Assembly (NCBI RefSeq): GCF_020329485.1
Contig: NZ_JAGKJI010000015.1
Coordinates: 1 to 64,000, forward strand
Reading direction: 5' to 3'
DNA from: Bradyrhizobium cenepequi
GTDB taxonomy: Bacteria; Pseudomonadota; Alphaproteobacteria; Rhizobiales; Xanthobacteraceae
Length of the DNA stretch: 64,000 nt
How positions within the stretch are numbered: the stretch's first letter is position 1; each line of letters begins with the position of its first letter. The notes beneath the pieces were generated by a model. The model made no database searches, had not been told where the DNA came from, and worked only from the letters and a program-made list of their open reading frames with translations. The position numbers were made by a program, and so were the translations under genes. This document shows positions 1-11,598 of this stretch, one piece after another.

Positions 1-1206
1 CCTCCACCTCCGCCGCCATCCGTGACGCCTAGACCACTGCCGCCGCTGCCGGCTCCGCCGCCGTTTGGGCCACCTCCGCCCCCTACGTCGCCGCCACCGC
101 CGCCGCCACCGCCTGCCACCGATCCGCCGGCGCCTCCATCCCCTCCGTCGCCACCGCCGGCTCCTCCATCGCCCCCACCACCCGGACCGCCGGGGTCACC
201 ACCTCCGCCGTTATTGCCGCCTCCACCGCCGACGCCGCTGATCCGGTCCGAGATTCCAGGCTACGTGCTTGTGCCAGCGATGGCGCAGCAGATGGGTGTC
301 CTCTCGGTCGGTACGTTCCATAAGCGCGTGGGTGATCAGGCTCTGCTGAACAATTTCGGCGAGGTCAACGGCGCGTGGATGCGCGGGCTGGGCGAGACGC
401 GCGAACAGCAATGGAGTTCGACGATCGCAGGCATCAATTACCAGCTTGCCCCGAAGATCGACGGCCATGCTTGGGGCATCCAGACGGGTCTGGACCTGTT
501 CGCCAGCGACAACCCCGCGGGGCAGGACCGTTTCGGCCTGTTCTACACGCATGCCGAAGCGAGTGGGACTGTCTACGGCAATACGCTCGCGATCAACGGC
601 AACCGCTCCGGCAGCCTCGCGCTGCAGGGGGACAGTATCGGCGGTTACTGGACGCATGTCGCCCCGAATGGCTGGTACGTCGACGCCGTCACGATGCACA
701 CGTGGCTCAGCGGAGGCGCCTCGTCGGACCGGCGATTCGGCGCAGGAGCTTACGGCACCGCCATGATCGCTTCGCTCGAAAGCGGCGTTCCTTTCTCGAT
801 CGCCCCCAACTGGAGCCTCGAGCCGCAAGGCCAGGTCATCTGGCAGCGCGTCAGCTTCAACGACACCAGCGATGCATTCTCCACGATCGACTATCAGAGT
901 TTCGACGCGGTGATCGGCCGGCTTGGCTTGAGGCTGGAGAACACCACACTGGTCTATGGCACTCCGTGGCAATCCTTCGTCAGTGTCGATGTGTGGCACA
1001 ATTTTTCGCGGACCGCGAATGTGATATTCAACGACAGGAACGTCGCAACGGCGCTCGGCGGAACCTCGCTGGAAGTGCGGGGCGGCCTGTCCATGCAGTT
1101 GACGGCCACTGTCGCCGCCTATGGATCCGTGGGCTATACGACCAATCTGAACGACGAGACGCTGCGCAGCGTCGGTGGCAATGTCGGCGTTCGCGTCCGG
1201 TGGTAG
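1..1206 (+). CDS. Autotransporter outer-membrane beta-barrel protein, 5' end missing
   Basis: The reading frame is already open at base 1, so the gene begins before the window. Bases 1-240 encode an almost pure proline/serine linker. From about base 250 there is a domain of roughly 315 residues that looks like an autotransporter translocator: a short helix-like entry (MAQQMGVLSVGTFHKRVGD), alternating aromatic beta-strand repeats such as GGYWTHVAPNGWYVDAV, and a C-terminal strand ending GVRVRW, typical of type Va barrels that insert in the outer membrane. The family exports its N-terminal passenger through this barrel; the passenger itself is not in the window. The proline-rich linker may span the periplasm or the barrel pore. 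A GTG at 22 could be mistaken for a start but has no reason to be one. Confidence 0.8.
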   Translation, partial: PPPPPPSVTPRPLPPLPAPPPFGPPPPPTSPPPPPPPPATDPPAPPSPPSPPPAPPSPPPPGPPGSPPPPLLPPPPPTPLIRSEIPGYVLVPAMAQQMGVLSVGTFHKRVGDQALLNNFGEVNGAWMRGLGETREQQWSSTIAGINYQLAPKIDGHAWGIQTGLDLFASDNPAGQDRFGLFYTHAEASGTVYGNTLAINGNRSGSLALQGDSIGGYWTHVAPNGWYVDAVTMHTWLSGGASSDRRFGAGAYGTAMIASLESGVPFSIAPNWSLEPQGQVIWQRVSFNDTSDAFSTIDYQSFDAVIGRLGLRLENTTLVYGTPWQSFVSVDVWHNFSRTANVIFNDRNVATALGGTSLEVRGGLSMQLTATVAAYGSVGYTTNLNDETLRSVGGNVGVRVRW

Positions 1207-1210
1207 TGGC

Positions 1211-1948
1211 ATGAAGGAATTGACCGCGTACGTCATCAACGGCCACGAACTGCGGATACGACCGGCCGCCGCCGAGCGGCAATGGATGGATGACAGCGAT
1301 CAGCGCTTCGCCTATCGCTGTCTGCCGCTGAATATCGCCAACACCTACGGCTGGGAAATTCTGTGCACGGCCGGTTTCTCGGCGATCTGGGACGGTCGCA
1401 AGACCAAGGATGCGATCACGATCAAGGCAACGTCGCACCTTCCGCCGCCGGCGATCAGCCATTTCGGCGGCGGCGTGCTGACATTCCATGTGCCCTGCTT
1501 GTTCCGGACGGATTCGGGTATCGACCTCTACGTGACCGGCCCGGTCAATCGTCCCAAAGACGGTATCGCGCCGCTCTCCGGCATCATTGAAACCGACTGG
1601 TCGCCTTACACATTCACGATGAATTGGCTATTCACCCGGCCCCACCATGAGGTGTGGTTCGAAGCCGGCGAGCCGTTCTGTCATTTGCTTCCCGTTCGGC
1701 GCGGCGAACTCGAGGAGTTTTCTCCGGCGATTCGGAAGCTTTCGGAGAAGCCGGAGCTCGAACGCGAACACAGGTTCTGGTCGGAAAGCCGCAACACCTT
1801 CAACGCGGACCTCAACCAGCCCGGCTCCAAGGCGGTGCAGGATCAATGGCAGAAGACCTACTTCCGCGGCATCATGCCTTCGGGGCAGCCGGCGCCGGAC
1901 GGACACCGAAGCCGACTGCGGTTGCGGCCGTTCAAGAGCGCGGAATAG
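1211..1948 (+). CDS. DUF6065 family protein
   Basis: The product has 245 residues and starts at the ATG (MKELTAYVINGHELRIRP) four bases after the autotransporter stop, so the two genes are probably co-transcribed. The conserved-looking segments RFAYRCLPLNIANTYGWEIL (about residues 34-53) and FHVPCLFRTDSGIDLYVTGP match my recollection of DUF6065, a family without known function that is scattered in proteobacteria. It has no signal peptide or membrane segment, so it should be cytosolic. An in-frame start further upstream at 1175 would overlap the autotransporter and is not needed. It converges with gyrA. Confidence 0.75.
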   Translation: MKELTAYVINGHELRIRPAAAERQWMDDSDQRFAYRCLPLNIANTYGWEILCTAGFSAIWDGRKTKDAITIKATSHLPPPAISHFGGGVLTFHVPCLFRTDSGIDLYVTGPVNRPKDGIAPLSGIIETDWSPYTFTMNWLFTRPHHEVWFEAGEPFCHLLPVRRGELEEFSPAIRKLSEKPELEREHRFWSESRNTFNADLNQPGSKAVQDQWQKTYFRGIMPSGQPAPDGHRSRLRLRPFKSAE

Positions 1949-2015
1949 AGCGCTGCCGGCGGCTCCGCGATCCGGCGACGGACATCCCGGGGTTTCGCTT
2001 CACCCGAGCTACTGA

Positions 2016-4751
2016 TTACTGGCCGTTCCCGTTGCCGTTCTCGCCATTCTCGCTGTCGTCGCCGATATGCTCGACCGAGACGACATGCTCGTCGTCGGCG
2101 GTGTCGAACACGATGACGCCCTGGGTCGAGCGGCCGGCGATGCGGATGTCTCCGACGGGGCAGCGGATCAACTGGCCCTTGTCGGTCACCAGCATGATCT
2201 GATCGGCCTCTTCGACGGGGAACGAGGCCACCAGCTTGCCATTGCGGCTGTTGACGCTCATCGCGACGATGCCTTTGCCACCCCGGCCGGTGGTGCGGTA
2301 CTCGTAGGACGAGGTCCGCTTGCCGTAGCCGTTTTCGGACACTGTCAGCACCACCTGCTCCTGCGCCGACATCTCGACATACCGCTCCTGCGAGAGCTGG
2401 ATCGCGCCCGTTGTCTCCTCGGCCTCGGTCTCCGCCGGCTCCTCGGCGGCCGCTTCGCCCGCGACCGCGCGGCGCATCTTCAGGTAGGCCGAACGTTCGT
2501 CCGAGGTCGTCTCGACATGGCGCAGGATCGCGAGCGAGATCAGCTTGTCGCCTTCGGCCAGCGAAATGCCGCGCACGCCCATCGAGGTGCGGCCGGTGAA
2601 GACGCGCACGTCGGTGACGGGGAAGCGGATGCACTGGCTGCCGGCGGCGGTCAGCAGCACGTCGTCATGCTCGGTGCAGATCTGCACGTCGACGATCGCC
2701 TCGCCCTCCTCCAGCTTCATGGCGATGATGCCGGAGCGGCGGACGTCGACGAAATCGGACAGCTTGTTGCGGCGGACGTTGCCGCCGGTGGTGGCGAACA
2801 TCACGTCCAGATTGCCCCAGGAGGATTCGTCCTCGGGCAACGGCATGATGGTGGTGATGCGCTCGCCCTGCTCCAGCGGCAGGATGTTGATCAATGCCTT
2901 GCCGCGCGCATTCGGCGCGGCCATCGGCAATCGCCAGACCTTCTCCTTGTAGACCTGGCCGCGCGAAGAGAAGAACAGGACCGGCGTATGGGTGGAGGCC
3001 ACGAACACGCGGCTGACGAAATCCTCGTCGCGCGTCTGCATGCCGGCCCGGCCCTTGCCGCCGCGGCGCTGGGCGCGATAGGTCGACAGCGGCACGCGCT
3101 TGACGTAGCCGGCGTGCGACACGGTCACCACCATGTCCTCGCGCTGGATCAGGTCCTCGTCCTCGACCTCGCCTTCCTGCTCGAGGATGACCGTCTTGCG
3201 CGGGGTGGCGAACTCGGCCTTCACCTCGGCGAGCTCGGTCTTGACGATCGCCTGCACGCGGGCGCGCGAGCGCAGGATGTCGAGATAGTCCGAAATCTCG
3301 GCTGCAAGCGTTGTGAGTTCCTCAGCGATCTCGTCGCGCCCAAGCGCGGTCAGGCGCTGCAGGCGCAGATCAAGGATCGCGTTCACCTGGGCCAGCGAAA
3401 GCCTGATGGTGCCATCCGGATTGATGCGGTGGCGCGGATCGTCGATCAGCGTGATCATGTCTTCGACGTCCCGTGCCGGCCAGTCGCGCGACATCAGGGT
3501 TTCGCGCGCTGCCGCCGGGGTAGGCGAAGAGCGGATCACGCGGATGACCTCGTCGATATTGGCAACCGCAATGGCGAGGCCGACCCGCTCATGGGCGCGG
3601 TCGCGCGCCTTGGTGAGCAGATATTTGGTGCGGCGTGTGACGACCTGCTCACGGAAGTTGACGAAGATCGTCAGCAGGTCCTTCAGGTTCATCGTCTGCG
3701 GACGGCCGCCGTCGAGCGCGACGCTGTTGACGCCGAAGGTGGTCTGCAGCGGCGTAAACTTGTAGAGCTGGTTCAGCACGACGTCGGCCATCGCGTCGCG
3801 CTTGAGTTCGACGACCACGCGGTAGCCCTGGCGATCGGATTCATCCCGCAGGTCGGCGATGCCCTCGATCTTCTTCTCGCGGATCAGTTCGCCGATCCGC
3901 TCGACCATGCTTGCCTTGTTAACCTGGTACGGGATCTCGCTGACGATGATCGCCTCGCGATCCTTGCGGATCGTGTCGATCTCGACCTTGCCGCGCATCA
4001 CGATCGAGCCGCGGCCGAGATGGTAGGCGCTGCGGATGCCCTGGCGGCCCAGGATGATGCCGCCGGTCGGGAAGTCCGGTCCCGGAATGATCTTGATCAG
4101 TTCATCGATCGTCAGCGCAGGGTTGTCGATCAGCGCCACGCAGGCGTCGATTACCTCGCCGAGATTGTGCGGCGGGATATTAGTCGCCATGCCGACCGCG
4201 ATGCCACCGGCTCCGTTGACGAGCAGGTTCGGGAATTTCGCCGGAAGGACGACCGGCTCCTTGTGCGCGCCGTCGTAATTGTCCTGGAAGTCGACGGTTT
4301 CCTTGTCGGTGTCGTCGAGCAGCTTCAGCGCGATCTTGGTCAGGCGCGACTCAGTGTAGCGCATTGCCGCCGCCGGATCGCCGTCCACCGAGCCGAAGTT
4401 GCCCTGCCCGTCGATCAGCGGCACGCGCATGGAGAAATCCTGCGCCATGCGCACCAGCGCGTCATAGATCGCCTGGTCGCCATGGGGATGGTATTTGCCC
4501 ATGACGTCGCCGACGATGCCGGCCGACTTCTTGTGCTTCTTGTCGTGCGTGTAGCCCTGCTCGTTCATCGAAAACAGGATGCGGCGGTGGACTGGCTTCA
4601 GCCCGTCGCGCGCGTCCGGCAACGCCCGCGCCACGATCACGCTCATGGCGTAATCGAGGTAGGACTTCTTCATCTCGTCGAGAATGGAGATCGGACGAAT
4701 GTCTGAGGGCTCCGACGGCTCGCCGGGCTTGTCGTCTTCAGGGTCTGCCAA
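2016..4751 (-). CDS. gyrA: DNA gyrase subunit A
   Basis: The protein has 911 residues, the usual size for alphaproteobacterial GyrA. It is the breakage-reunion subunit that with GyrB introduces negative supercoils into DNA. The catalytic tyrosine is Tyr132 in AAAMRYTES, the quinolone-determining region is HPHGDQAIYDALVRMAQ (about 88-104), and the GyrA box QRRGGKG lies at 561-567 ahead of the beta-pinwheel C-terminal domain. The position equivalent to E. coli Ser83 is Gln93, while the Asp87 equivalent (Asp97) is kept. An acidic insert rich in Glu/Ala (around residues 760-780) interrupts the C-terminal domain. The tail is Asn/Gly-rich (GENGNGNGQ). Confidence 0.98.
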   Translation of the reverse strand: MADPEDDKPGEPSEPSDIRPISILDEMKKSYLDYAMSVIVARALPDARDGLKPVHRRILFSMNEQGYTHDKKHKKSAGIVGDVMGKYHPHGDQAIYDALVRMAQDFSMRVPLIDGQGNFGSVDGDPAAAMRYTESRLTKIALKLLDDTDKETVDFQDNYDGAHKEPVVLPAKFPNLLVNGAGGIAVGMATNIPPHNLGEVIDACVALIDNPALTIDELIKIIPGPDFPTGGIILGRQGIRSAYHLGRGSIVMRGKVEIDTIRKDREAIIVSEIPYQVNKASMVERIGELIREKKIEGIADLRDESDRQGYRVVVELKRDAMADVVLNQLYKFTPLQTTFGVNSVALDGGRPQTMNLKDLLTIFVNFREQVVTRRTKYLLTKARDRAHERVGLAIAVANIDEVIRVIRSSPTPAAARETLMSRDWPARDVEDMITLIDDPRHRINPDGTIRLSLAQVNAILDLRLQRLTALGRDEIAEELTTLAAEISDYLDILRSRARVQAIVKTELAEVKAEFATPRKTVILEQEGEVEDEDLIQREDMVVTVSHAGYVKRVPLSTYRAQRRGGKGRAGMQTRDEDFVSRVFVASTHTPVLFFSSRGQVYKEKVWRLPMAAPNARGKALINILPLEQGERITTIMPLPEDESSWGNLDVMFATTGGNVRRNKLSDFVDVRRSGIIAMKLEEGEAIVDVQICTEHDDVLLTAAGSQCIRFPVTDVRVFTGRTSMGVRGISLAEGDKLISLAILRHVETTSDERSAYLKMRRAVAGEAAAEEPAETEAEETTGAIQLSQERYVEMSAQEQVVLTVSENGYGKRTSSYEYRTTGRGGKGIVAMSVNSRNGKLVASFPVEEADQIMLVTDKGQLIRCPVGDIRIAGRSTQGVIVFDTADDEHVVSVEHIGDDSENGENGNGNGQ

Positions 4752-5152
4752 AGGGGAATCCGGGTCAGTTCTACTGGAGAATCATATAGCGTATCGGGGG
4801 GCCGATAACCACCCCGGAACAGCCTCGATAGCGGCTTTTTCTCTTCGTTTTTTCATAGACTTACGCGGTTGATGAGCGCCAGTCGGAACGCCTTTTTGAA
4901 GCCTTACAAGAGCGCCTCGCAGGCCGCCGGCCCGTCTGGGTGCCCGCCGAGCGGCACTAATCCGGTTAGCCCGATTTCCTCACAGTTCACATGAGCCGGG
5001 AGACGAGAATCCGGCCACAGCGTACCAAGCAACCTCAATTGCTTGATGAACATATCTTGAGTCATTCACGAGGATAAGTTCCCCCAACCTCAATCGCGCA
5101 AGGGGAATTTTTCTCATCCTCGCGCGACACCCTCAAGGAACGCACCGCTCGA
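4752..5152. other. Intergenic region between gyrA and ssb
   Basis: About 400 bases without a convincing gene. It must contain the gyrA promoter and leader (gyrA reads leftward) and the downstream end of ssb. The word CAACCTCAAT occurs twice (about 5030 and 5086), followed by TGC or CGC. I saw no SOS box, RNA gene or strong terminator. Confidence 0.6.
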
Positions 5153-5644
5153 TCAGAACGGAATATCGTCGTCCATGTCGCTGTTGCGGGCACCGGCTGG
5201 CACCGCGCGGCGCGGTGCGGAACTCGACGGCCCGCTGCCCCCGAAATCGCCGCCACCGCCGCCCATGTCGTCGGAGAAGCTGCCGCCACCGCCCTTGCCG
5301 TCCAGCATCGTGAGGTTGGAGTTGAAGCCCTGCAGCACCACCTCGGTCGAATACTTCTCGACCCCGCTCTGATCGGTCCATTTGCGGGTCTGAAGCTGGC
5401 CTTCGATATACACCTTGGCGCCCTTCTTCAGATATTGCTCGGCGACCTTGGCGAGCCCCTCATTGAAGATCACGACTCGATGCCACTCGGTCTTTTCCTT
5501 GCGCTCGCCGGTGGCCCGGTCGCGCCAGGTCTCGGAGGTGGCGACGCTCAGATTGGCGATCGGCCGGCCGTCCTGGGTCCGCCGGATTTCCGGATCCTTG
5601 CCGAGATTGCCCACCAGAATGACCTTGTTCACACTTCCCGCCAT
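5153..5644 (-). CDS. ssb: Single-stranded DNA-binding protein
   Basis: The product has 163 residues, counted from MAGSVNKVILVGNLGKDPEI, the standard start of SSB; an in-frame ATG 16 codons upstream (5692) gives an atypical N-terminal extension and was not used. The OB fold covers about residues 1-110 (EWHRVVIFNE, VYIEGQLQTRKW). A glycine-rich linker follows, then the acidic C-terminal tip DMDDDIPF, which in this family docks repair and replication partners. SSB coats single-stranded DNA during replication, recombination and repair. An SOS box lies about 170 bases upstream, so damage induction is likely. Confidence 0.97.
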   Translation of the reverse strand: MAGSVNKVILVGNLGKDPEIRRTQDGRPIANLSVATSETWRDRATGERKEKTEWHRVVIFNEGLAKVAEQYLKKGAKVYIEGQLQTRKWTDQSGVEKYSTEVVLQGFNSNLTMLDGKGGGGSFSDDMGGGGGDFGGSGPSSSAPRRAVPAGARNSDMDDDIPF

Positions 5645-5813
5645 CGCCGCTCTCCACTCAATCACTGGTGCGGCCGGTTGCACGGCCGACACATTCAGTC
5701 TTCGCTAACCAACATCTCACGTTGCCGACGGACCCTATACGCTCACCGACGCCGCGGCGCAGCCATTCCCGTCAATCTCGCAATTATCCACATATAGCAC
5801 CAGCGACGCCATT

Positions 5814-5828
5814 GTTCCAGCTTTGTTC
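5814..5828. promoter_or_regulatory. LexA/SOS box upstream of ssb
   Basis: GTTCCAGCTTTGTTC fits the alphaproteobacterial LexA operator GTTC-N7-GTTC exactly. It sits 170 bases upstream of the ssb start and about 265 bases upstream of the outer-membrane protein gene in the divergent gap 5645-6094. Because uvrA nearby carries the same motif, LexA control of ssb is the simplest reading. The rest of the gap shows no gene. Confidence 0.8.
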
Positions 5829-6094
5829 CCCACAACTTGACGTAATCATGGCATTATAGTGGCCCAATTTTGGTGCAACCCGAATGGAACCCGAAGTCGA
5901 CCCTCGGGTTCCCGAATTCATTAAGCAAATCACTAACTTATGTTATCCGCACTTCGCCGTTAAGTGTTGCGTTTCGGCGACGGTATTTCCGGTTGAATCG
6001 AGGTATATGCCTAAAACGACGGCGCGGCGCTCGCGTCTTTAACACCGTAACGCTTCGGGACCCAATTGAAGCGAACACAGGCTGGAGAGCTACG

Positions 6095-6841
6095 ATGAAG
6101 AAGTTTTTGCTTGGTACGGTTGCCTTGGTCGCGCTGGCTGCGCCGGCGTCGGCCGCCGATCTTGCTCCGCGTCCTTACACCAAGGCCCCGCCGGCACCCG
6201 TCGCCGTCGTTTATGACTGGACCGGGTTCTATATCGGCGGCAACGGCGGCTGGGGGACGAGCCGCAAGCGCTGGGACGTCTTTGGTTTCGATGACGGTTC
6301 CCATGACGCAGACGGCGGCACCGCTGGTGGTCAGATCGGCTATCGCTGGCAGGCCGGCACCTGGGTGTTCGGCGTCGAAGGTCAGGGGAACTGGGCCGAC
6401 TTCAAGGGCAGCCACACCAGCCTGCTGACGGGCATCGACGAGAACGAGTCGCGGATCGACGCCTTCGGCCTGCTCACCGGCCAGGTCGGTTATGCCTGGA
6501 ACAACGTGCTGCTCTACGTCAAGGGCGGTGCGGCCGTGGTCGGGGATCGCTTCCGCGTGCGCGATACCTTCACCGGCATTCCGATCACCGACACCGTCGA
6601 CGACACCCGCTGGGGTGCTACGGTTGGTGCCGGCATCGAAGTCGGCTTCGCACCGAACTGGTCGGTTGGCGCCGAGTACAATCACATCTTCCTGGGCGAT
6701 CGTTCCTACGACTTCATCAACAACGGCAATTTCGCTCCGGCCGGGACGCTCTTCGCCACCGAGAACATCAGGCAGGATGTCGACCTCGTCACCGTCCGCC
6801 TGAACTACAAGTGGGGTGGCCCGCTGATCGCGAGGTACTGA
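6095..6841 (+). CDS. Outer-membrane beta-barrel protein (Omp25/RopB-like porin family)
   Basis: The product has 248 residues and starts at MKKFLLGTVALVALAAPASA, a clear signal peptide with cleavage near residue 21; GGAGAG lies a few bases before this ATG. The mature protein begins with a short Pro-rich stretch, then YDWTGFYIGGNGGWG, the hallmark first strand of the small eight-stranded barrels abundant in Rhizobiales. It ends with TVRLNYKWGGPLIARY, typical of a last strand recognised by the BAM complex. In this family the proteins contribute to envelope integrity and surface properties rather than specific transport. An in-frame upstream extension to 5870 is non-coding by composition. Confidence 0.9.
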   Translation: MKKFLLGTVALVALAAPASAADLAPRPYTKAPPAPVAVVYDWTGFYIGGNGGWGTSRKRWDVFGFDDGSHDADGGTAGGQIGYRWQAGTWVFGVEGQGNWADFKGSHTSLLTGIDENESRIDAFGLLTGQVGYAWNNVLLYVKGGAAVVGDRFRVRDTFTGIPITDTVDDTRWGATVGAGIEVGFAPNWSVGAEYNHIFLGDRSYDFINNGNFAPAGTLFATENIRQDVDLVTVRLNYKWGGPLIARY

Positions 6842-6866
6842 TCGCGCGATCGGATACCAATCTGAG

Positions 6867-6893
6867 AAAAGGCCGGCCTTGCGCCGGCCTTTT
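6867..6893 (+). terminator. Rho-independent terminator after the outer-membrane protein gene
   Basis: AAAAGGCCGGC, a 5-base loop and GCCGGCCTTTT form a perfect 11-base stem followed by more T and G. It lies 26 bases after the stop codon. Its A-run and T-run symmetry would let it work on both strands. Confidence 0.9.
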
Positions 6894-7047
6894 TGCTTGC
6901 GAGCCGTTTGTTCCGCGCCCGGTCGCTCGCAGAGCTCCGTCTGTGCCGCCTTCCTCTTGCTGCCAGCTACTGCCAAAGCTGAACGAGAAAAATACGACCA
7001 GAAACAAATCGTTGATGATTCGCCCTCAGCACTGGAAATCATCGCGC

Positions 7048-7062
7048 GTTCTTCCTATGTTC
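7048..7062. promoter_or_regulatory. LexA/SOS box upstream of uvrA
   Basis: GTTCTTCCTATGTTC matches GTTC-N7-GTTC exactly, about 90 bases before the chosen uvrA start. uvrA is an SOS gene in most bacteria, which supports a real operator. Confidence 0.85.
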
Positions 7063-7150
7063 CAGCGTCACCCCATCGGCGCCGTGGTACGGATTTCCGA
7101 CGACGCGCGCCCGTAACGTGGCGTGCTTACAAGCGCCTGGAAATGCCGAT

Positions 7151-10129
<2,979 letters not shown>

Positions 10130-10144
10130 GAGTTTCTCAGTGGA

Positions 10145-10783
10145 TCAGTCCGCCGCAGCGAAATGTGCCATCTGGTCTGCATGAGCCTTCACGAAGGATG
10201 GGCGGGCCGTGGCGCGCGCGACATAGTCACGACAGGCGGGATGTCCTGTCAGCCCGTCGAAACGATCGACAAGGCGCAGCGCGTCCGCCATGAGGATGTC
10301 AGCGACGGAGAAGGACCCTGCCAGCCATTCGCGTCCCGCCAATACCGGCTCCAGATGCTTGAGCCGGCCTTTGAGGAACTCGTCCAGATACTTCGAAGCT
10401 GGCGTATCACCGGTATCGCCGGTGAACTTCAACAAGGACCAGGGCAGGCTCGCCATCTCGACTGAATTGAGCGCTGCGAACACCCATTTCGTAGCCTCGC
10501 CGCGACTGCGCGGATCGGCAGGCATCAGCGCCTCACTATGCTCGCCGAGATGGAGCAGAATCGCACCGCTCTCGAATATCGAGATGTCCCCATCGGTCAG
10601 CCACGGAACCTGGCCGAAGGGCTGGTGCACGAAATGCTCGGCGTTCCGAGGGCTAAATGGCACGGTCTTGACGCGATAGGGCAAGGCGGCCTCTTCCAGT
10701 GCCCAACGCACACGTATGTCACGCACGTAACCCCGCGGCATCTCGGGAACCCAATCGAAGGTGGTCAGAATCAGGTCGACCAT
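10145..10783 (-). CDS. Glutathione S-transferase family protein
   Basis: The product has 212 residues with the two-domain GST layout. An N-terminal thioredoxin-like domain contains FGQVPWLTDGDISIFESGAI, with the cis-proline and the Glu-Ser pair that bind glutathione; an all-helical C-terminal domain contains the buried N-capping segment SVADILMADAL. The family conjugates glutathione to electrophiles or performs related thiol chemistry; the substrate cannot be told from sequence. It converges on uvrA with 15 bases between the stops and diverges from the hemerythrin gene. Confidence 0.9.
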   Translation of the reverse strand: MVDLILTTFDWVPEMPRGYVRDIRVRWALEEAALPYRVKTVPFSPRNAEHFVHQPFGQVPWLTDGDISIFESGAILLHLGEHSEALMPADPRSRGEATKWVFAALNSVEMASLPWSLLKFTGDTGDTPASKYLDEFLKGRLKHLEPVLAGREWLAGSFSVADILMADALRLVDRFDGLTGHPACRDYVARATARPSFVKAHADQMAHFAAAD

Positions 10784-10933
10784 TCGGCATCTCCATTTGC
10801 TGGTTCACAGCAAAGGACGATCGAACGGCTCGCGCCCCGACATCACTGACAATTTTTTTATCACCGCCGAAAGAGGCTGAGTTACCGGCACTGATCGCGT
10901 GCGACGTCCGGATCACGCAAATCGGCTGCGACC

Positions 10934-10947
10934 TTGATCTAACGCAA
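10934..10947. promoter_or_regulatory. FixK/FNR-type binding site upstream of the hemerythrin gene
   Basis: TTGATCTAACGCAA fits the Bradyrhizobium FixK2-type consensus TTG(A/C)-N6-(T/G)CAA. Its centre is about 61 bases before the hemerythrin ATG, so a class II promoter (box at about -41) would give a transcript with a leader of about 20 bases. This suggests induction at low oxygen. Confidence 0.65.
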
Positions 10948-11001
10948 TGCCACGATGATTTTATCGCCTATTTTTCTGGTTCGCCGTTGTGGATCACCGC
11001 A

Positions 11002-11565
11002 ATGATCATCGAGTTGCTAGACCAAGAGCACCGCAATATTGAAAGGCTGCTTGCCGTCCTCGAGCACGAGCTGGATATTTTCGATCGCTCAGGCCGACCG
11101 GACTACGAGGTCATCCGCGCCATCATCGCTTATTTCGAGGTCTATACTGAGATGTATCACCACGCTCAGGAAGACCGTGTCTTCGCCAAGCTGAAAGTTC
11201 GCGATCCCGCCGCTGCTGCCAAGATTGGTGATCTCACGCATGAGCACCGGGAAGGCGCCAAGCGTTTGCGCCGCGTCGCCAACGCCGTCGACGCTGTGCT
11301 CGCTGATCGCGAGGTCCTTCGTGAGGACGTGGACAGGATCGTTCGCGATTTCCTGCAACATGAGCGGCATCACATCAGGATGGAGGATCGTGATTTCCTC
11401 CCCGCCGCGCTGAAGGCATTGCAGCCTGACGATTGGGCCGAAATCGCCTCAGCCTTGTCCCCTCATAAGGACCCGTTATTCAGCTACGCGACGGAAGCCA
11501 GGTTCGATGCACTGCGGGCCCATATCCTCCAACTGGAGCAAGAGGCCGAAGCCGAGCGACATTAG
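11002..11565 (+). CDS. Hemerythrin domain-containing protein
   Basis: The product has 187 residues from MIIELLDQEHRNIERLL. It is a four-helix hemerythrin domain with the expected diiron ligands: His in DQEHRNIERL (helix 1), HHAQEDRVF (helix 2), LTHEHREG (helix 3) and HERHHIRMEDRDFLP (helix 4). Such cytosolic proteins bind oxygen or sense oxygen, NO or iron. The FixK-type box just upstream fits a role under microoxic growth. A longer frame reaching back to 10699 runs across the promoter and is unlikely. A charged tail ends in EQEAEAERH. Confidence 0.88.
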   Translation: MIIELLDQEHRNIERLLAVLEHELDIFDRSGRPDYEVIRAIIAYFEVYTEMYHHAQEDRVFAKLKVRDPAAAAKIGDLTHEHREGAKRLRRVANAVDAVLADREVLREDVDRIVRDFLQHERHHIRMEDRDFLPAALKALQPDDWAEIASALSPHKDPLFSYATEARFDALRAHILQLEQEAEAERH

Positions 11566-11598
11566 TGCAGTTGTCCTTTGAGCGGCATGCGGCGAGAG

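Noticed and set aside
2067..4706. 879-residue open frame on the plus strand opposite gyrA
   Set aside because: It is an antisense shadow of gyrA in high-GC DNA: composition is Arg/Ala/Asp/Gln/Leu-rich without domain motifs, and gyrA itself is certain.
5133..5160. Further SOS-like GAAC...GAAC pair at the end of ssb
   Set aside because: Spacing between GAAC words is about 14 bases, not 7, and it is inside or after the coding end.
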